Source: Nitrososphaerota archaeon
GTDB taxonomy: Archaea > Thermoproteota > Nitrososphaeria > Nitrososphaerales > Gagatemarchaeaceae
Direction of reading: 5' to 3'
Assembly: GCA_028867035.1 (NCBI GenBank)
Contig: JAGWHB010000001.1
Coordinates: 248,001 to 312,000 of the forward strand
DNA: 64,000 nt
The notes below the pieces were generated by a model, which worked only from the letters and a program-made list of their open reading frames with translations, made no database searches and was not told the DNA's origin. A program made the translations under genes and the position numbers. Below are positions 8,253 to 16,441 of this stretch, piece by piece (the stretch's first letter is position 1; the number at the start of each line of letters is the position of its first letter).

Positions 8253-9926
8253 TTGTTGAAGGCATCTGCGAGCATCTTTTCCCCATCGTCGGGTTCGAGG
8301 GGGACCAGGCCGGCTTTCTTCTCTGTAATGCTGGCCATCTACCTCACCCTTGAATTCGCCCTCGGGTTCTATGTGATACGGTGGGACCGATTCCCGTCGG
8401 TGCTGCTCTTCGGTGTCCTATCTGTCCTCTTTTTCGGGGCGGCCTACGGCACCTCACGAGAGCTGCTGGCTTTGAAGAACAGGCCCCCTCTTGGGTCCCT
8501 TAGGTCGTTGTCCACGTCCCCACGAGTGGCTTTGCTCTACACGACGATGAATGATGTGGTCCCAGAGTGCCTTGCTTCAATGACGCAGGACTACCCCTCG
8601 GACGTCTACGTTCTCGACGACTCCACGAAGCAAGAAGCCATGGCCATGGTGGACATGATCTGCTCGGAGAAGAGATACACGGTCGAGAGAAGGGCGCAGA
8701 GGAGGGGCTACAAGGCCGGGGCGATCAACGACTGGCTGGCGAAACACTGGGGTTCCTATGACTACATCGTCCTATTGGACGCAGATTCGTACCTCCCACC
8801 AGACTGGGTCGGACGGGCCCTCAGATACGCCGAGCACCCCTCGAACAGAGACGTCGCTGTCTTCCAGGGGCTGATTAACATATGGAACCTAGACACGGAT
8901 TTCGCCGGCACACTCGCGCCGATGTCCAGGCTGGGGCAGTTCGTATGGGAGAAGAGCCTGGCCAATTCACTCGACGCCGTCTTCTGTTACGGGCACAACG
9001 CGATGGTAAGAGTGTCCGCCCTGAAACAGGTGGGGGGCTTCACTGAAGGATACGTCTCCGAGGACTTCGCCACCGCCGTCGCGCTCGCCCAGCGAGGGTG
9101 GCATTCGAAGTTCATCCCGCTACACACATACGAAGCGGTCCCGGAGAACATCCGGGGTTTCATCAAAAGGCAGAACAAATGGACGCGCGGGTCGATGGAG
9201 TTCTGGGGCTTCGCCTCCAAGCCATCCATTTCGGCAGACAAGAGCTTCCACCTACTTCAGACCCCCCTGAGCCACATCGTCAACGTCATGCTCCCCCTGG
9301 GTGCGTTCCTCACGGTGTTCGGCTTCGCCTCCTCCCCGGCGGCAGCGGGCACTTTCCTCCTTTCGTTGCTCAGCGACCCTGCGGGGGTCATATGGTCCGT
9401 CCCGATACTGAGGCTGCTCATCGTCTGGGGATTGGTCGGGTCCGCTCTAGAAGTCGTCGTTCGGTACCGTTCCGGCGTCACCCTCCTCGAGTACCTGAGG
9501 CACAGGCTGCTGAGCGGGGCCATAAGCGCGATTATGATCCCCTACGAACTCAAGAGCATGGCTTCCTATTTCGTGACCGGGCTCCGCCAGATTCCCGTGA
9601 CGCCCAAGTCTGAGAGGCCGTTGTCTCCGTCGGATATCCTTCACATATCGTCGTACTCCCTCGCTTTCCAGGGCATCCTTTGGATAGGCATCATCAGCTT
9701 CAATCCTCTCGGAGCGGTCTTCAATGCCGTGTGGCTCGTCCCCATGCTCCTCTCCCCGTTGGTTGTGATGGCGTTCAGCGGGACTAGGCGGAACCGGCTG
9801 GACTCTTCCATGGCGAACGACAGGGTCCCCTTGACAGCGCTCGTGGCCGACCCACAGAGGGTGCACGAACTTCTAAGCACTCTTATGCCGACGCATGAAG
9901 CGACGCCGCCGGTCGTCCTGGGGTAG
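8253..9926 (+). CDS. Membrane glycosyltransferase family 2, cellulose-synthase-like
   Basis: A processive-type GT2 enzyme that probably builds an exopolysaccharide or glycosylates a lipid carrier. Two membrane helices (about residues 22-65) precede the GT-A domain. Catalytic landmarks are visible: DD at 122-123, DAD at 176-178, the general-base-type SED at 269-271 and QNKWTRG at 307-313, a variant of QxxRW. Four or so C-terminal helices follow, as in BcsA-type enzymes. No synthase partner, PilZ domain or chain-length gene is nearby. The start (TTG 8253 or 8256, or ATG 8328) is not settled. Confidence 0.85.
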   Translation: MLKASASIFSPSSGSRGTRPAFFSVMLAIYLTLEFALGFYVIRWDRFPSVLLFGVLSVLFFGAAYGTSRELLALKNRPPLGSLRSLSTSPRVALLYTTMNDVVPECLASMTQDYPSDVYVLDDSTKQEAMAMVDMICSEKRYTVERRAQRRGYKAGAINDWLAKHWGSYDYIVLLDADSYLPPDWVGRALRYAEHPSNRDVAVFQGLINIWNLDTDFAGTLAPMSRLGQFVWEKSLANSLDAVFCYGHNAMVRVSALKQVGGFTEGYVSEDFATAVALAQRGWHSKFIPLHTYEAVPENIRGFIKRQNKWTRGSMEFWGFASKPSISADKSFHLLQTPLSHIVNVMLPLGAFLTVFGFASSPAAAGTFLLSLLSDPAGVIWSVPILRLLIVWGLVGSALEVVVRYRSGVTLLEYLRHRLLSGAISAIMIPYELKSMASYFVTGLRQIPVTPKSERPLSPSDILHISSYSLAFQGILWIGIISFNPLGAVFNAVWLVPMLLSPLVVMAFSGTRRNRLDSSMANDRVPLTALVADPQRVHELLSTLMPTHEATPPVVLG

Positions 9927-10019
9927 CCACTTCGCCCTGGCGGAAGAAGCCGCGGGCGATGGACCAGTTAATCTAACATTCTATCATTACGTGAAGATTT
10001 GAAAAAATAGGTCGCCAGC

Positions 10020-10199
10020 TCAGCCTCTAATCGCTGAGCTGACCTTCTGGGCGACGTCTGGCGGGATCGTCAGCATATTGTGCGTGGCCTTCGCGTGGAC
10101 GACCGCCACCTGCATCACCTCGTCCCTCGACGAGGCGCCCTTCACTTCGAAGCCGCACTGCATGCCGATGTCCTTGCACTTGAATTCGTAGCCTGCCAA
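10020..10199 (-). CDS. DUF1059 small protein
   Basis: A 59-residue protein, short enough to be missed by ORF calling. It opens MAGYEFKCKDIGMQCGFEV and has the DUF1059 pattern: two cysteines (C8, C15), a central helix with VVHAKATHNM, and a tail IPPDVAQKVSSAI. The family is widespread in archaea and bacteria with no known function; the Cys/His spacing suggests metal binding. The start is TTG at 10199. Several out-of-frame shadow openings cover this stretch, but only this frame gives family-like sequence. Confidence 0.8.
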   Translation of the reverse strand: MAGYEFKCKDIGMQCGFEVKGASSRDEVMQVAVVHAKATHNMLTIPPDVAQKVSSAIRG

Positions 10200-10241
10200 T
10201 TTCTTCGTCGTTCGGATTCCACTCCAAACTGGTAAAAGAGT

Positions 10242-10880
10242 TCAGCCGGCAGGCGCCGGCCTGGGCCTCCGGACGCTCTTCGCCTCCGCGGCTTTTCTGC
10301 GCTTCCGTTCTCTTTTTGATCGTTTCTCGGTGGACTTCGGCTCCGCGCTGACGACTCTGGCCCTGCACCTAGAGCAGGCCATTGCCGTTAGCTCGTTTCC
10401 GCTCCTGACCATCCTGAGAGCCTGCTCGTCGCACTTGGGGCATCTCACGACGTAGCGGCCGCCGTCCTCCTTCGAAACTATGGTCGAGTTGCGGTTGTCT
10501 GTGACGGAAAGAGCGTAGCCCCCGTCGACGGCCCAGTAGCGGAGATCCTCGAAGGGCATGGTCACGTCGTTGAATTTCACGAGGTATCTGCGGTCCCTGG
10601 CCGCCATCAGCAGCGGGTCGTCGGTGACCGAGAGCATCTCTCCCACGCTCCTTTCCGCCCTCTCCACTTTGGGTACTGCCTCCCTGAGTATGTCGTTGAA
10701 ACGGACGCTGATGGCCCGGTCCGCATATCCGAGGAGCTCCTTGTCTATCGCCTCGTCGTCCCTGAGCAGTCGCAGAGACGCCTTCAGCTGGGTGAACTGA
10801 AAGAGTTCGTCCCCGTTGGCGAGGAGGCTCCTGACCACTCTTTCAGCTTCTTTCTCAGAAGGCTTCCTGGAGCTAACCAT
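10242..10880 (-). CDS. Hypothetical protein with C-terminal zinc ribbon
   Basis: Unrecognised 212-residue protein. The first about 85 residues are helical and charged. The middle is mixed alpha/beta (YLVKFNDVTMPFEDLRYWAV). A four-Cys zinc ribbon follows (CPKC, then CSRC about 17 residues later), and a highly basic tail (KRSKRERKRRK) suggests nucleic-acid binding. The 3' end contains the GCCGGC hairpin, so the last codons (PRPAPAG) come from the repeat. Its start overlaps the upstream gene by 8 bases, indicating an operon pair. Confidence 0.6.
   Translation of the reverse strand: MVSSRKPSEKEAERVVRSLLANGDELFQFTQLKASLRLLRDDEAIDKELLGYADRAISVRFNDILREAVPKVERAERSVGEMLSVTDDPLLMAARDRRYLVKFNDVTMPFEDLRYWAVDGGYALSVTDNRNSTIVSKEDGGRYVVRCPKCDEQALRMVRSGNELTAMACSRCRARVVSAEPKSTEKRSKRERKRRKAAEAKSVRRPRPAPAG
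10245..10260. repeat. GCCGGC-N4-GCCGGC hairpin, copy 3
   Basis: Third copy, loop AGGC, located in the final codons and stop region of the minus-strand zinc-ribbon gene. Confidence 0.5.
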
Positions 10881-11187
10881 AGGCCGACACCTCCTCCACC
10901 TTCATCGCCAGCTTCTTCCTCTTGATCCTCTTCCACGCCTCCTGGACGTAGGCTCTCAACTCGTCGTCACTGAGGCCCTTCATGTGCGCGTAGAACTCGT
11001 CTGCGTTGGACGTCCCCCACTCCCTGCAGAGTTCGCTGACGACGTCGTGGGCGTCGAGCCCGAGCATGACGCTTGTCCTGCGCCGTATTTCCCGGGCTTT
11101 TTCCATGCAGTCATGGGGCAGGGCAGACACCTTCTCGCCTGCTGGCAGACATGGCAGGACTACTCCCGGGCGATTTTGAACCAACAT
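10873..11187 (-). CDS. Hypothetical helical protein, 104 aa
   Basis: Not recognised. Predominantly helical, with the core HDVVSELCREWGTSNADEFYAHM, split here as HDVVSELCREWG and TSNADEFYAHM, and a basic C-terminal helix (AWKRIKRKKLAMKVEE). The first 27 residues include Cys, His and Cys and could be non-coding; ATG at 11106 is an alternative start. A T/A-rich stretch upstream of 11187 favours the longer form. It overlaps the zinc-ribbon gene by 8 bases, so the two are probably translated together and may act together. Confidence 0.55.
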   Translation of the reverse strand: MLVQNRPGVVLPCLPAGEKVSALPHDCMEKAREIRRRTSVMLGLDAHDVVSELCREWGTSNADEFYAHMKGLSDDELRAYVQEAWKRIKRKKLAMKVEEVSAYG

Positions 11188-11301
11188 TCTTGAACAGAAA
11201 ATTGGAAAAAATCGGCCTGATTGTGCCGAATTTCTGCTAACATCTGTGCGATGCCCTTACGCGGTCAGGTTGTTCGTGTTCGGCGATGATTGCGAGTATG
11301 C

Positions 11302-11763
11302 TCAGAGTCTGAGCAACATTTCGCGGGTGGGCTCGAACCCGAACTTCTCGTACAACGGCCTCCCATCGTCGGAGGCGTGGAGGACCACTCGCTCATACTT
11401 GTGCGCCCTGCACCATCTCAGGGCTCGTCTGAGAATCATTTTCGCGACCCCTTTGTGTCTGAACCGCTTCTCCGTGTACATCGACATCAGATAGGAGAAC
11501 TCCTGTCTCGGGTTGGTCGGCCTGGGCTGCTCCTCCCTTATCCATATGCACCCGCTCCCTGCGACCTCCCCGTCGGGCGCCCTGGCCACGAACCCGATGA
11601 GACTGCCATCGGACAGCTTCTTCCTGATCCACTCCCGTGTCGCCTTCTCTGATTCCTGCGCCTTCTTCGCCCATTCAGGACGGACGTCTCGCCACATTTT
11701 CAGCCGGTGCGCGACGAGCAGCTCGAGGTCGTCTGGTCGGGCGTAGGTGAGTTTGAATTTCAA
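11302..11763 (-). CDS. GNAT-family N-acetyltransferase
   Basis: A 153-residue acetyl-CoA-dependent acetyltransferase. It opens with a typical GNAT first strand (LTYARPDDLELLVAHRLKMW). The acetyl-CoA loop is near RFRHKGVAKMILRRAL (the R/Q-x-x-G-x-G/A motif), and the family ending GRPLYEKFGFEPT is present. Its start overlaps the stop of the PfpI-like gene by 4 bases (ATGA), so the pair is co-translated. Acceptor unknown. Confidence 0.9.
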   Translation of the reverse strand: MKFKLTYARPDDLELLVAHRLKMWRDVRPEWAKKAQESEKATREWIRKKLSDGSLIGFVARAPDGEVAGSGCIWIREEQPRPTNPRQEFSYLMSMYTEKRFRHKGVAKMILRRALRWCRAHKYERVVLHASDDGRPLYEKFGFEPTREMLLRL

Positions 11764-12302
11764 GCGATCGAAGGCGTCTCGAGCTCGCTCAGGGCCGCTA
11801 TGATTTCTTTGCAGAACACGGGGAGGTCCGCGGGGAAGCGCGACGTGATGATGTTCCTATCCCTTACCACCGGCTGGTCGACATATTTGGCGCCAGCGTT
11901 GATTACGTCTTCCTTTATCGAGCTGAAACAGGTCATGGTGAGCCCTCTGGTCAGTCCCGCCGAGGCCAACACCCACCCTGCGTGGCAGATGGCCGCGATC
12001 GTCTTGCCCTGCCCGTGCATCTCCTTGACGAAGCCCAGCAACGATGGGTAGCGCCTCATGTAGTCCGGAGCGTAGCCTCCCGGGATTATGACGGCATCGA
12101 AGCTCCCAGGATCAGCGTCGTCAGCCGTCACGTCGGGCTTCGCCTCTAGGCCGTGCTTTCCTTTGTAGACAGGGCTAGAGCCGGTTCCGACGACTGTCAC
12201 CTCGGCCCCCGCCTCCTTGAGGCGGTAGTATGGATACCAGAACTCGAGGTCCTCGTAGAGGCTCTCGACCAGGATTGCGACCCTCTTTCCTGCTATGGTC
12301 AT
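11760..12302 (-). CDS. DJ-1/PfpI family protein (class I glutamine amidotransferase-like)
   Basis: A 180-residue protein of the DJ-1/PfpI superfamily, which includes deglycases, chaperones and putative proteases. The nucleophile elbow is AAICHAGW, with Cys followed by His, and the acid residue lies early, near SLYEDLEFWYPYYRL. Length matches single-domain PfpI proteins. It leads a two-gene operon with the GNAT gene behind a clear TATA box. A stress or damage-repair role is the family norm; the actual activity cannot be read from sequence. Confidence 0.88.
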   Translation of the reverse strand: MTIAGKRVAILVESLYEDLEFWYPYYRLKEAGAEVTVVGTGSSPVYKGKHGLEAKPDVTADDADPGSFDAVIIPGGYAPDYMRRYPSLLGFVKEMHGQGKTIAAICHAGWVLASAGLTRGLTMTCFSSIKEDVINAGAKYVDQPVVRDRNIITSRFPADLPVFCKEIIAALSELETPSIA

Positions 12303-12323
12303 GGTCCTCGAATTACGAGCCGC

Positions 12324-12333
12324 GGATATAAGA
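12324..12333 (-). promoter_or_regulatory. TATA box of the PfpI-GNAT operon
   Basis: CTTATATCC on the minus strand, centred about 26 bases before the ATG at 12302. Suggests a leaderless transcript. Confidence 0.5.
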
Positions 12334-12353
12334 CGTTGGCGTTCGGCGGCCTG

Positions 12354-12710
12354 TCAGCCGGTTGTGCCTTGGGGTGCGACTCGCTGGTTCCGACAGGCCA
12401 GTTCATACGACATCCTGAACAGCCTTATGGCAGCCCCTACGTCGGCTTCGTTCCTGAACCGGAAGGTGATCCAGCCGCTCTGCGAAAGGATGTGGTGGGG
12501 TTCGGCCTTTCCTTCAGCGATTAGCCTGTTTCTTACCGCAATTGGGAATGGGATGTCTGCCTGGTAGTCTCCATGCAAGTGACCCAGCTCCCTCCTGCCA
12601 AGTTTGAATTCAGTCCCTCCAAACCGGTGGGGACCTCCTTCCACGCCCTCCCATTTCGACACCTCGGCTGCGACCCTCAGGTGCGCACCTCTGACGACCA
12701 AACTGATCAT
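12354..12710 (-). CDS. DUF5519 (luciferase-like) domain protein
   Basis: A 118-residue protein matching DUF5519: the family segments HRFGGTEFKLGRRELGHLHG, IPFPIAVRNRLIAEG and HHILSQSGWITFRF are present. Function unknown; the Pfam name refers to a similarity and does not show light production. I chose ATG at 12710, 8 bases after the exporter's stop; GTG at 12716 is possible. The frame is open much further upstream, but that part runs inside the transporter gene in another frame. Probably co-transcribed with the exporter. Confidence 0.8.
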   Translation of the reverse strand: MISLVVRGAHLRVAAEVSKWEGVEGGPHRFGGTEFKLGRRELGHLHGDYQADIPFPIAVRNRLIAEGKAEPHHILSQSGWITFRFRNEADVGAAIRLFRMSYELACRNQRVAPQGTTG

Positions 12711-12718
12711 ACCCACAT

Positions 12719-14170
12719 TTACGTTACCCCGGGGCCCTCGCCCCAGGATTCGCTGGGCCCTTTCACGTCCTTGATGAAAAATGCGATGGCGAAGCCGAGC
12801 ACACCAAGCAAGGTCCCCGCGACCAGGGCATATTGGAACCCCGTCACCGTGCTTGCCGCATTGACGGAGCCCGTTCCGGAAGAAGGGTCGAATGCCCCGG
12901 CCACCGTCAAAAGGACGGCCAATCCGATTGGGAAACCGACGCGGAACGATGTGTTCACCACTCCTGAGGCGAGGCCCTCCTCGCCGTGCTTTGTGCCGGC
13001 GACCGCGGCTATGTTGACTGCGGGGAACCCTATGCTCGCGCCAAGGGCCCAGACCAGCATCCCTGGGAGGATGGTGAAGTAACTCCCCTGCGGGGAGATG
13101 GGTATGAGGAAGGCCACACCCGCGGTGACCAACGCCGAAGAAGCCAGCAGGGTCCTTCGGGCGCCGATGCGATCGATGATGCGCGCCGCCCCCCAACCGC
13201 CGACGAAGAAGAAGATCAGGGCCCCGGGCAGGGTCCCGATTGCTGCGTAGATCGGTGAATATCCCAGGATAGTCTGCAGGTAGATGGTCAGAATGAACGA
13301 GATCCCTCCGACGATCGAGGCGAGAACGAGGGCGAGTGTGTTGGCCGCGAGTACCGAGCCCCTGGAGATGAAGGACAACGGCATGAGGGGGAGCTTGGAA
13401 CGTGACTCTATCAACAGAAAGGCGGCAAGGACGAAGACCGAAAGGATGATCGGAACTGTAGTCAACGAGGAGGCGAGCCCCAGGATGGCCGCGTTGGTAA
13501 GGCCGTAGACCAACAGCATGGTGCCCGCAGTCACAGTCGCAGCACCGGGCACGTCCAGGTGCGGGTTCTTCAGCCAGCCATCCGCGCTGGGGAGGTACCT
13601 CCGGGACAGGATTATGGCGACGATGCCGATGGGGACGTTGACGAACATCACTGAACGCCATCCAAAGAACGTGGTGAGGACTCCTCCAGCCGAGGCCCCA
13701 GCCGCAAATCCTCCAGACAGGACGGCGATTATGATCCCAAACGCCCGGTTCCTCTCCCTGCCTTCGGGGAACAGCCCGATGAAGATGGCGAAGGCGGTGA
13801 CCGTTGTCATCGCAGCCCCCACTCCCTGCACCAGCCTGAAGAAGATCAGGGCCAGAAGGGAAGGGGCGAGGCCCCCGGAGAAAGAGGCGATCGTGAATAT
13901 GACCAGCCCGATGATGAATATCCTCTTCTGACCGTAGACGTCCCCGGCCCTGCCCATGAGCATGAGGAAGCCCGCGAGGGTGAGCGCGTAGGCGCCGTAC
14001 ACCCATTGGAGGTCGGCCAGAGAAGTTGCGAACTGCTTCTGAATCGTGGGCAAGGCGATCTGGACGATGGAGGCGTCGATGATGTCCAGGAAGTATGCGG
14101 CGATGATGAGCACGAAGACTAGCTTGACGTGCGACAACCGCCTTGCAGCACCTTCGGTGGGTTCGCTCAA
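12719..14170 (-). CDS. MFS drug exporter, DHA2 (EmrB/QacA) family
   Basis: A 483-residue proton-driven exporter with 14 predicted helices. Landmarks: DIIDASIVQIALPTIQ in helix 1, the GRAGDVYGQKRIF loop (motif A), RLVQGVGAA (motif B) and SGGFAAGASAGGVLT (motif C of antiporters). DHA2 members export hydrophobic drugs, metabolites or fatty acids. No regulator is adjacent; the next gene is a DUF5519 protein. Family is confident, substrate unknown. Confidence 0.9.
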   Translation of the reverse strand: MSEPTEGAARRLSHVKLVFVLIIAAYFLDIIDASIVQIALPTIQKQFATSLADLQWVYGAYALTLAGFLMLMGRAGDVYGQKRIFIIGLVIFTIASFSGGLAPSLLALIFFRLVQGVGAAMTTVTAFAIFIGLFPEGRERNRAFGIIIAVLSGGFAAGASAGGVLTTFFGWRSVMFVNVPIGIVAIILSRRYLPSADGWLKNPHLDVPGAATVTAGTMLLVYGLTNAAILGLASSLTTVPIILSVFVLAAFLLIESRSKLPLMPLSFISRGSVLAANTLALVLASIVGGISFILTIYLQTILGYSPIYAAIGTLPGALIFFFVGGWGAARIIDRIGARRTLLASSALVTAGVAFLIPISPQGSYFTILPGMLVWALGASIGFPAVNIAAVAGTKHGEEGLASGVVNTSFRVGFPIGLAVLLTVAGAFDPSSGTGSVNAASTVTGFQYALVAGTLLGVLGFAIAFFIKDVKGPSESWGEGPGVT

Positions 14171-14518
14171 ATTTCTCGGGAGACCCCCTAGGAAATCGCT
14201 GTACTTGTTGAGTGAGAACTGGAAGAACTAGTCACGGCCTTCGTCTTCCCGTCCCGATCGGAACGCTCGTTTCGTTTCCTCCATCACGCCGTCGAGAGAC
14301 GAGAATCCGGAGGCGATTTGTTTTCATGATGCGGCTCCCATCCTCTTCGTATTTAATTCTCAGGCTTTCATGAGTGGTTCGGACCGGCAGGGCAGAGTGA
14401 AGTTGAATCAGGTCGGTCGCGTCTTGTTCGTGGCTGGATCCGTCAGGTCGGTGGCCAATCGATATCGCGGCTGTCTTGGGCTCCCCGGCCTAAATAGCAA
14501 ATCGCCTCGATTCTGCTC
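14171..14518. other. Gene-free intergenic region
   Basis: 348 bases between the divergent exporter and VOC genes. Apart from the TATA box at 14491 I see no credible ORF, RNA gene or repeat. It presumably holds control elements for both genes. Confidence 0.5.
14491..14496 (+). promoter_or_regulatory. TATA box of the VOC gene
   Basis: TAAATA centred 26 bases before the ATG at 14519, placing the transcription start at or beside the start codon. Confidence 0.55.
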
Positions 14519-15331
14519 ATGGACCCCATAGTCCATTTCGAAATCCCCGCGAAGGACGTCAAGAGGGCTTCGGCCTTCTACAGCAAGGCCTTCGGCTGGA
14601 ACTTCAACCAGTTCCCTGGCTTCGAATACTGGAGCGCGGTGACGACGGCGTCGGACAACAATGGGATGCCCACCACCCCAGGCTCCATCAACGGCGGCAT
14701 AGGGAAGAAAGGGGTCATGGCACCCAAGGCGGTGACCGTCACCATCAGCGTGGCCGACATCGACGGTGCGCTGGCGACCGTCGAGAAGCTCGGTGGCAAG
14801 ATGACCGGCAAGAAGACACCGGTGGGTGACATGGGCTTCAGCGCCTACTTCGAAGATACAGAAGGCGACGTCATCGGCATCTGGCAGAGCAAGGGAATGT
14901 CAAACTGGTCCAGGGCTCCACCCTGGCCTTCCAATTTTTGTCATCAAAACAATAAGCGTAATACATCAGGCCCCCAACTCGGTCACGGGCATGCAGGTTC
15001 CAGAGATTATGTCCTGGCTGAAGGGCTACATCGACCCCGTGAACTCGATGCTGGAGGAGCTGAACCCGCCCGGTGGCAAGACCGCGCTCGAGAACGCCGT
15101 GGCCGATGCCCTTTCGATAGGCGGCAAGCGCGTCCGGGCCACGCTCGCGCTGCTTTGGTGCGAGGTGTACTCTGGGGATTACAGGCCGGCCGTTCCCCTG
15201 GCGGCAGCATACGAACTGGCCCATGCCAGCGCGCTCATACAGGACGACATCATCGACAGGTCCGAGATGAGGAGGGGAGTCGAATCAATCGAGGTGAAAT
15301 ACGGCCTCACGACGGCTCTGCTTGCGTCTGA
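14519..15331 (+). CDS. VOC/glyoxalase-like protein with anomalous C-terminus
   Basis: Residues 1-about 125 are a complete vicinal-oxygen-chelate half: FEIPAKDVKRASAFYSKAFG at the start, ISVADIDGALATVEKLGGK in the second repeat, and DTEGDVIGIWQSK at the end. Such proteins normally stop right there. Here the frame stays open for about 145 more codons of unrelated, Arg/Gly/Pro-rich sequence. That stretch overlaps the prenyl synthase gene by 341 bases in another frame. A lost stop or a frameshift near 14,900 is likely. The functional product is probably the N-terminal domain only. Confidence 0.6.
   Translation: MDPIVHFEIPAKDVKRASAFYSKAFGWNFNQFPGFEYWSAVTTASDNNGMPTTPGSINGGIGKKGVMAPKAVTVTISVADIDGALATVEKLGGKMTGKKTPVGDMGFSAYFEDTEGDVIGIWQSKGMSNWSRAPPWPSNFCHQNNKRNTSGPQLGHGHAGSRDYVLAEGLHRPRELDAGGAEPARWQDRARERRGRCPFDRRQARPGHARAALVRGVLWGLQAGRSPGGSIRTGPCQRAHTGRHHRQVRDEEGSRINRGEIRPHDGSACV
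14958..14964 (+). promoter_or_regulatory. TATA-like box of the prenyl synthase gene
   Basis: GTAATAC within an A/T-rich patch (14951-14966), about 30 bases before the ATG at 14991. Confidence 0.4.
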
Positions 15332-15989
15332 CCTCCTGCTCTTCAACGTCCCCAAGATGGTGGCGAAATACACCGATCTTGACAGCAGGCGGCTAGCTAA
15401 GATCCTCGACCTCCTGGGGGAGGCGTGCAGGGCGACTACGTGGGGCGAGTTCATCGATATGCAGATGGCCCACGATGGGGAAGGGACTGAAAATGAATAC
15501 GAGGAGATGATCAGGATGAAGACCTCGAGCCTGTTGAGTGCCCCCTGTGCGAGCGGCGCGCTCGTGGGTGGCGCGTCAGAAGAGGGAGCCGCCGCTGCCA
15601 GCAGATTCGGAGAGGAGGTTGGCTTGGCATATCAGATACAGGACGACGCTCTCGACCTGGTGGGAGAGGAAGCGGAGCTGGGCAAGCCTGTTCTCACCGA
15701 CCTCAGAGGGGGCAAGAAGAGCTTCGTCCTGATGCACTGCATCAGCCGCTGTTCCGGCGAAGACAGGGGATTCATTTCAGGACTGGTCAACAGGTCGGGA
15801 CCCTATGGCAAGGACGAGGTGTCGAGGCTGAGGCGCCTAATTGAAGCGACTGGCTCTCTTGACTACGCCCGCCAGAAAATAGCCATGCATACAACCAACG
15901 CTAGGACGGCTCTTGACTCCGTCCCCGAGCGCGAAGCAACTTCGAGGTTGCGTGAAATGACAGAGTATCTGGCCGCGAGATACTACTGA
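14991..15989 (+). CDS. idsA: Polyprenyl (geranylgeranyl) diphosphate synthase
   Basis: Chain-elongating trans-prenyltransferase that condenses isopentenyl diphosphate with allylic diphosphates, giving the C20 (or longer) precursor of archaeal ether lipids. The 332 residues contain GGKRVRA (44-50), the first Asp-rich motif DDIID (85-89) and the second DDALD (218-222). Product length depends on residues before the first motif (A78, S80, A81 are small), which is compatible with C20 or longer. The 3' end overlaps the convergent winged-helix gene by 89 bases. Confidence 0.9.
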   Translation: MQVPEIMSWLKGYIDPVNSMLEELNPPGGKTALENAVADALSIGGKRVRATLALLWCEVYSGDYRPAVPLAAAYELAHASALIQDDIIDRSEMRRGVESIEVKYGLTTALLASDLLLFNVPKMVAKYTDLDSRRLAKILDLLGEACRATTWGEFIDMQMAHDGEGTENEYEEMIRMKTSSLLSAPCASGALVGGASEEGAAAASRFGEEVGLAYQIQDDALDLVGEEAELGKPVLTDLRGGKKSFVLMHCISRCSGEDRGFISGLVNRSGPYGKDEVSRLRRLIEATGSLDYARQKIAMHTTNARTALDSVPEREATSRLREMTEYLAARYY

Positions 15990-16269
15990 CGGACTTCGGA
16001 CCGATTGTGCCGCTGACTTGGCTCGACGCGAACTTCGCGTCGACGTGTTCGCTCGACCTGAGGAAGCCCTCCCCCTTCAGGGTGAGCTTGTAGAGCTCCG
16101 AGCCTTCCTCTTTGTAGACCAATCCCTGCTTGACCATGAAGTCGGCATATTCTTCCAGTTGTTCGTAGGACACGTAGGCGCCATACATGATGCGAAGCCT
16201 CCGGCCGTCGCCGTTGGCTATTACCCTCAGGATGTCCTCCACGACATCTGTCCTGCTTCTGTTGCTCAA
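15901..16269 (-). CDS. Winged-helix protein, HTH_45 type
   Basis: A small archaeal DNA-binding protein. Residues 1-about 75 form the winged helix: SRTDVVEDILRVIANGDGRR, then YGAYVSYEQLEEYADFMVKQ and the wing LYKLTLKGEGFL, all typical of HTH_45. The remaining about 45 residues are Ser/Arg-rich, look non-conserved, and are encoded opposite the last 89 bases of the prenyl synthase. The gene could once have been shorter, with its stop displaced. Target genes unknown. Confidence 0.75.
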   Translation of the reverse strand: MSNRSRTDVVEDILRVIANGDGRRLRIMYGAYVSYEQLEEYADFMVKQGLVYKEEGSELYKLTLKGEGFLRSSEHVDAKFASSQVSGTIGPKSVSSISRPDTLSFHATSKLLRARGRSQEPS

Positions 16270-16412
16270 GCAGGAGAGGAGTGGGTGGACCCAATTTGAA
16301 GGGGCGCAACGACTTGTCGGTAAAGATGTTCAGTAGGGAGTCTATGATATGATTACAAGACCACGGAGGAATACGGGTACAATGTCAGTCTAGCACAACC
16401 TTCGAAAAAACG

Positions 16413-16418
16413 CTATAT
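16413..16418 (+). promoter_or_regulatory. TATA box of the cupin gene
   Basis: CTATAT preceded by the purine run CGAAAAAACG (a BRE-like element), 27 bases before GTG at 16442. Confidence 0.55.
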
Positions 16419-16441
16419 CCGCCCGTCCGACGTTCCCGACC

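Noticed and set aside
12354-14006. A 550-residue open frame on the minus strand
   Set aside because: Only its last 118 residues are protein-like (DUF5519). The rest lies out of frame inside the DHA2 exporter and is Arg/Gly/Pro-rich shadow sequence.
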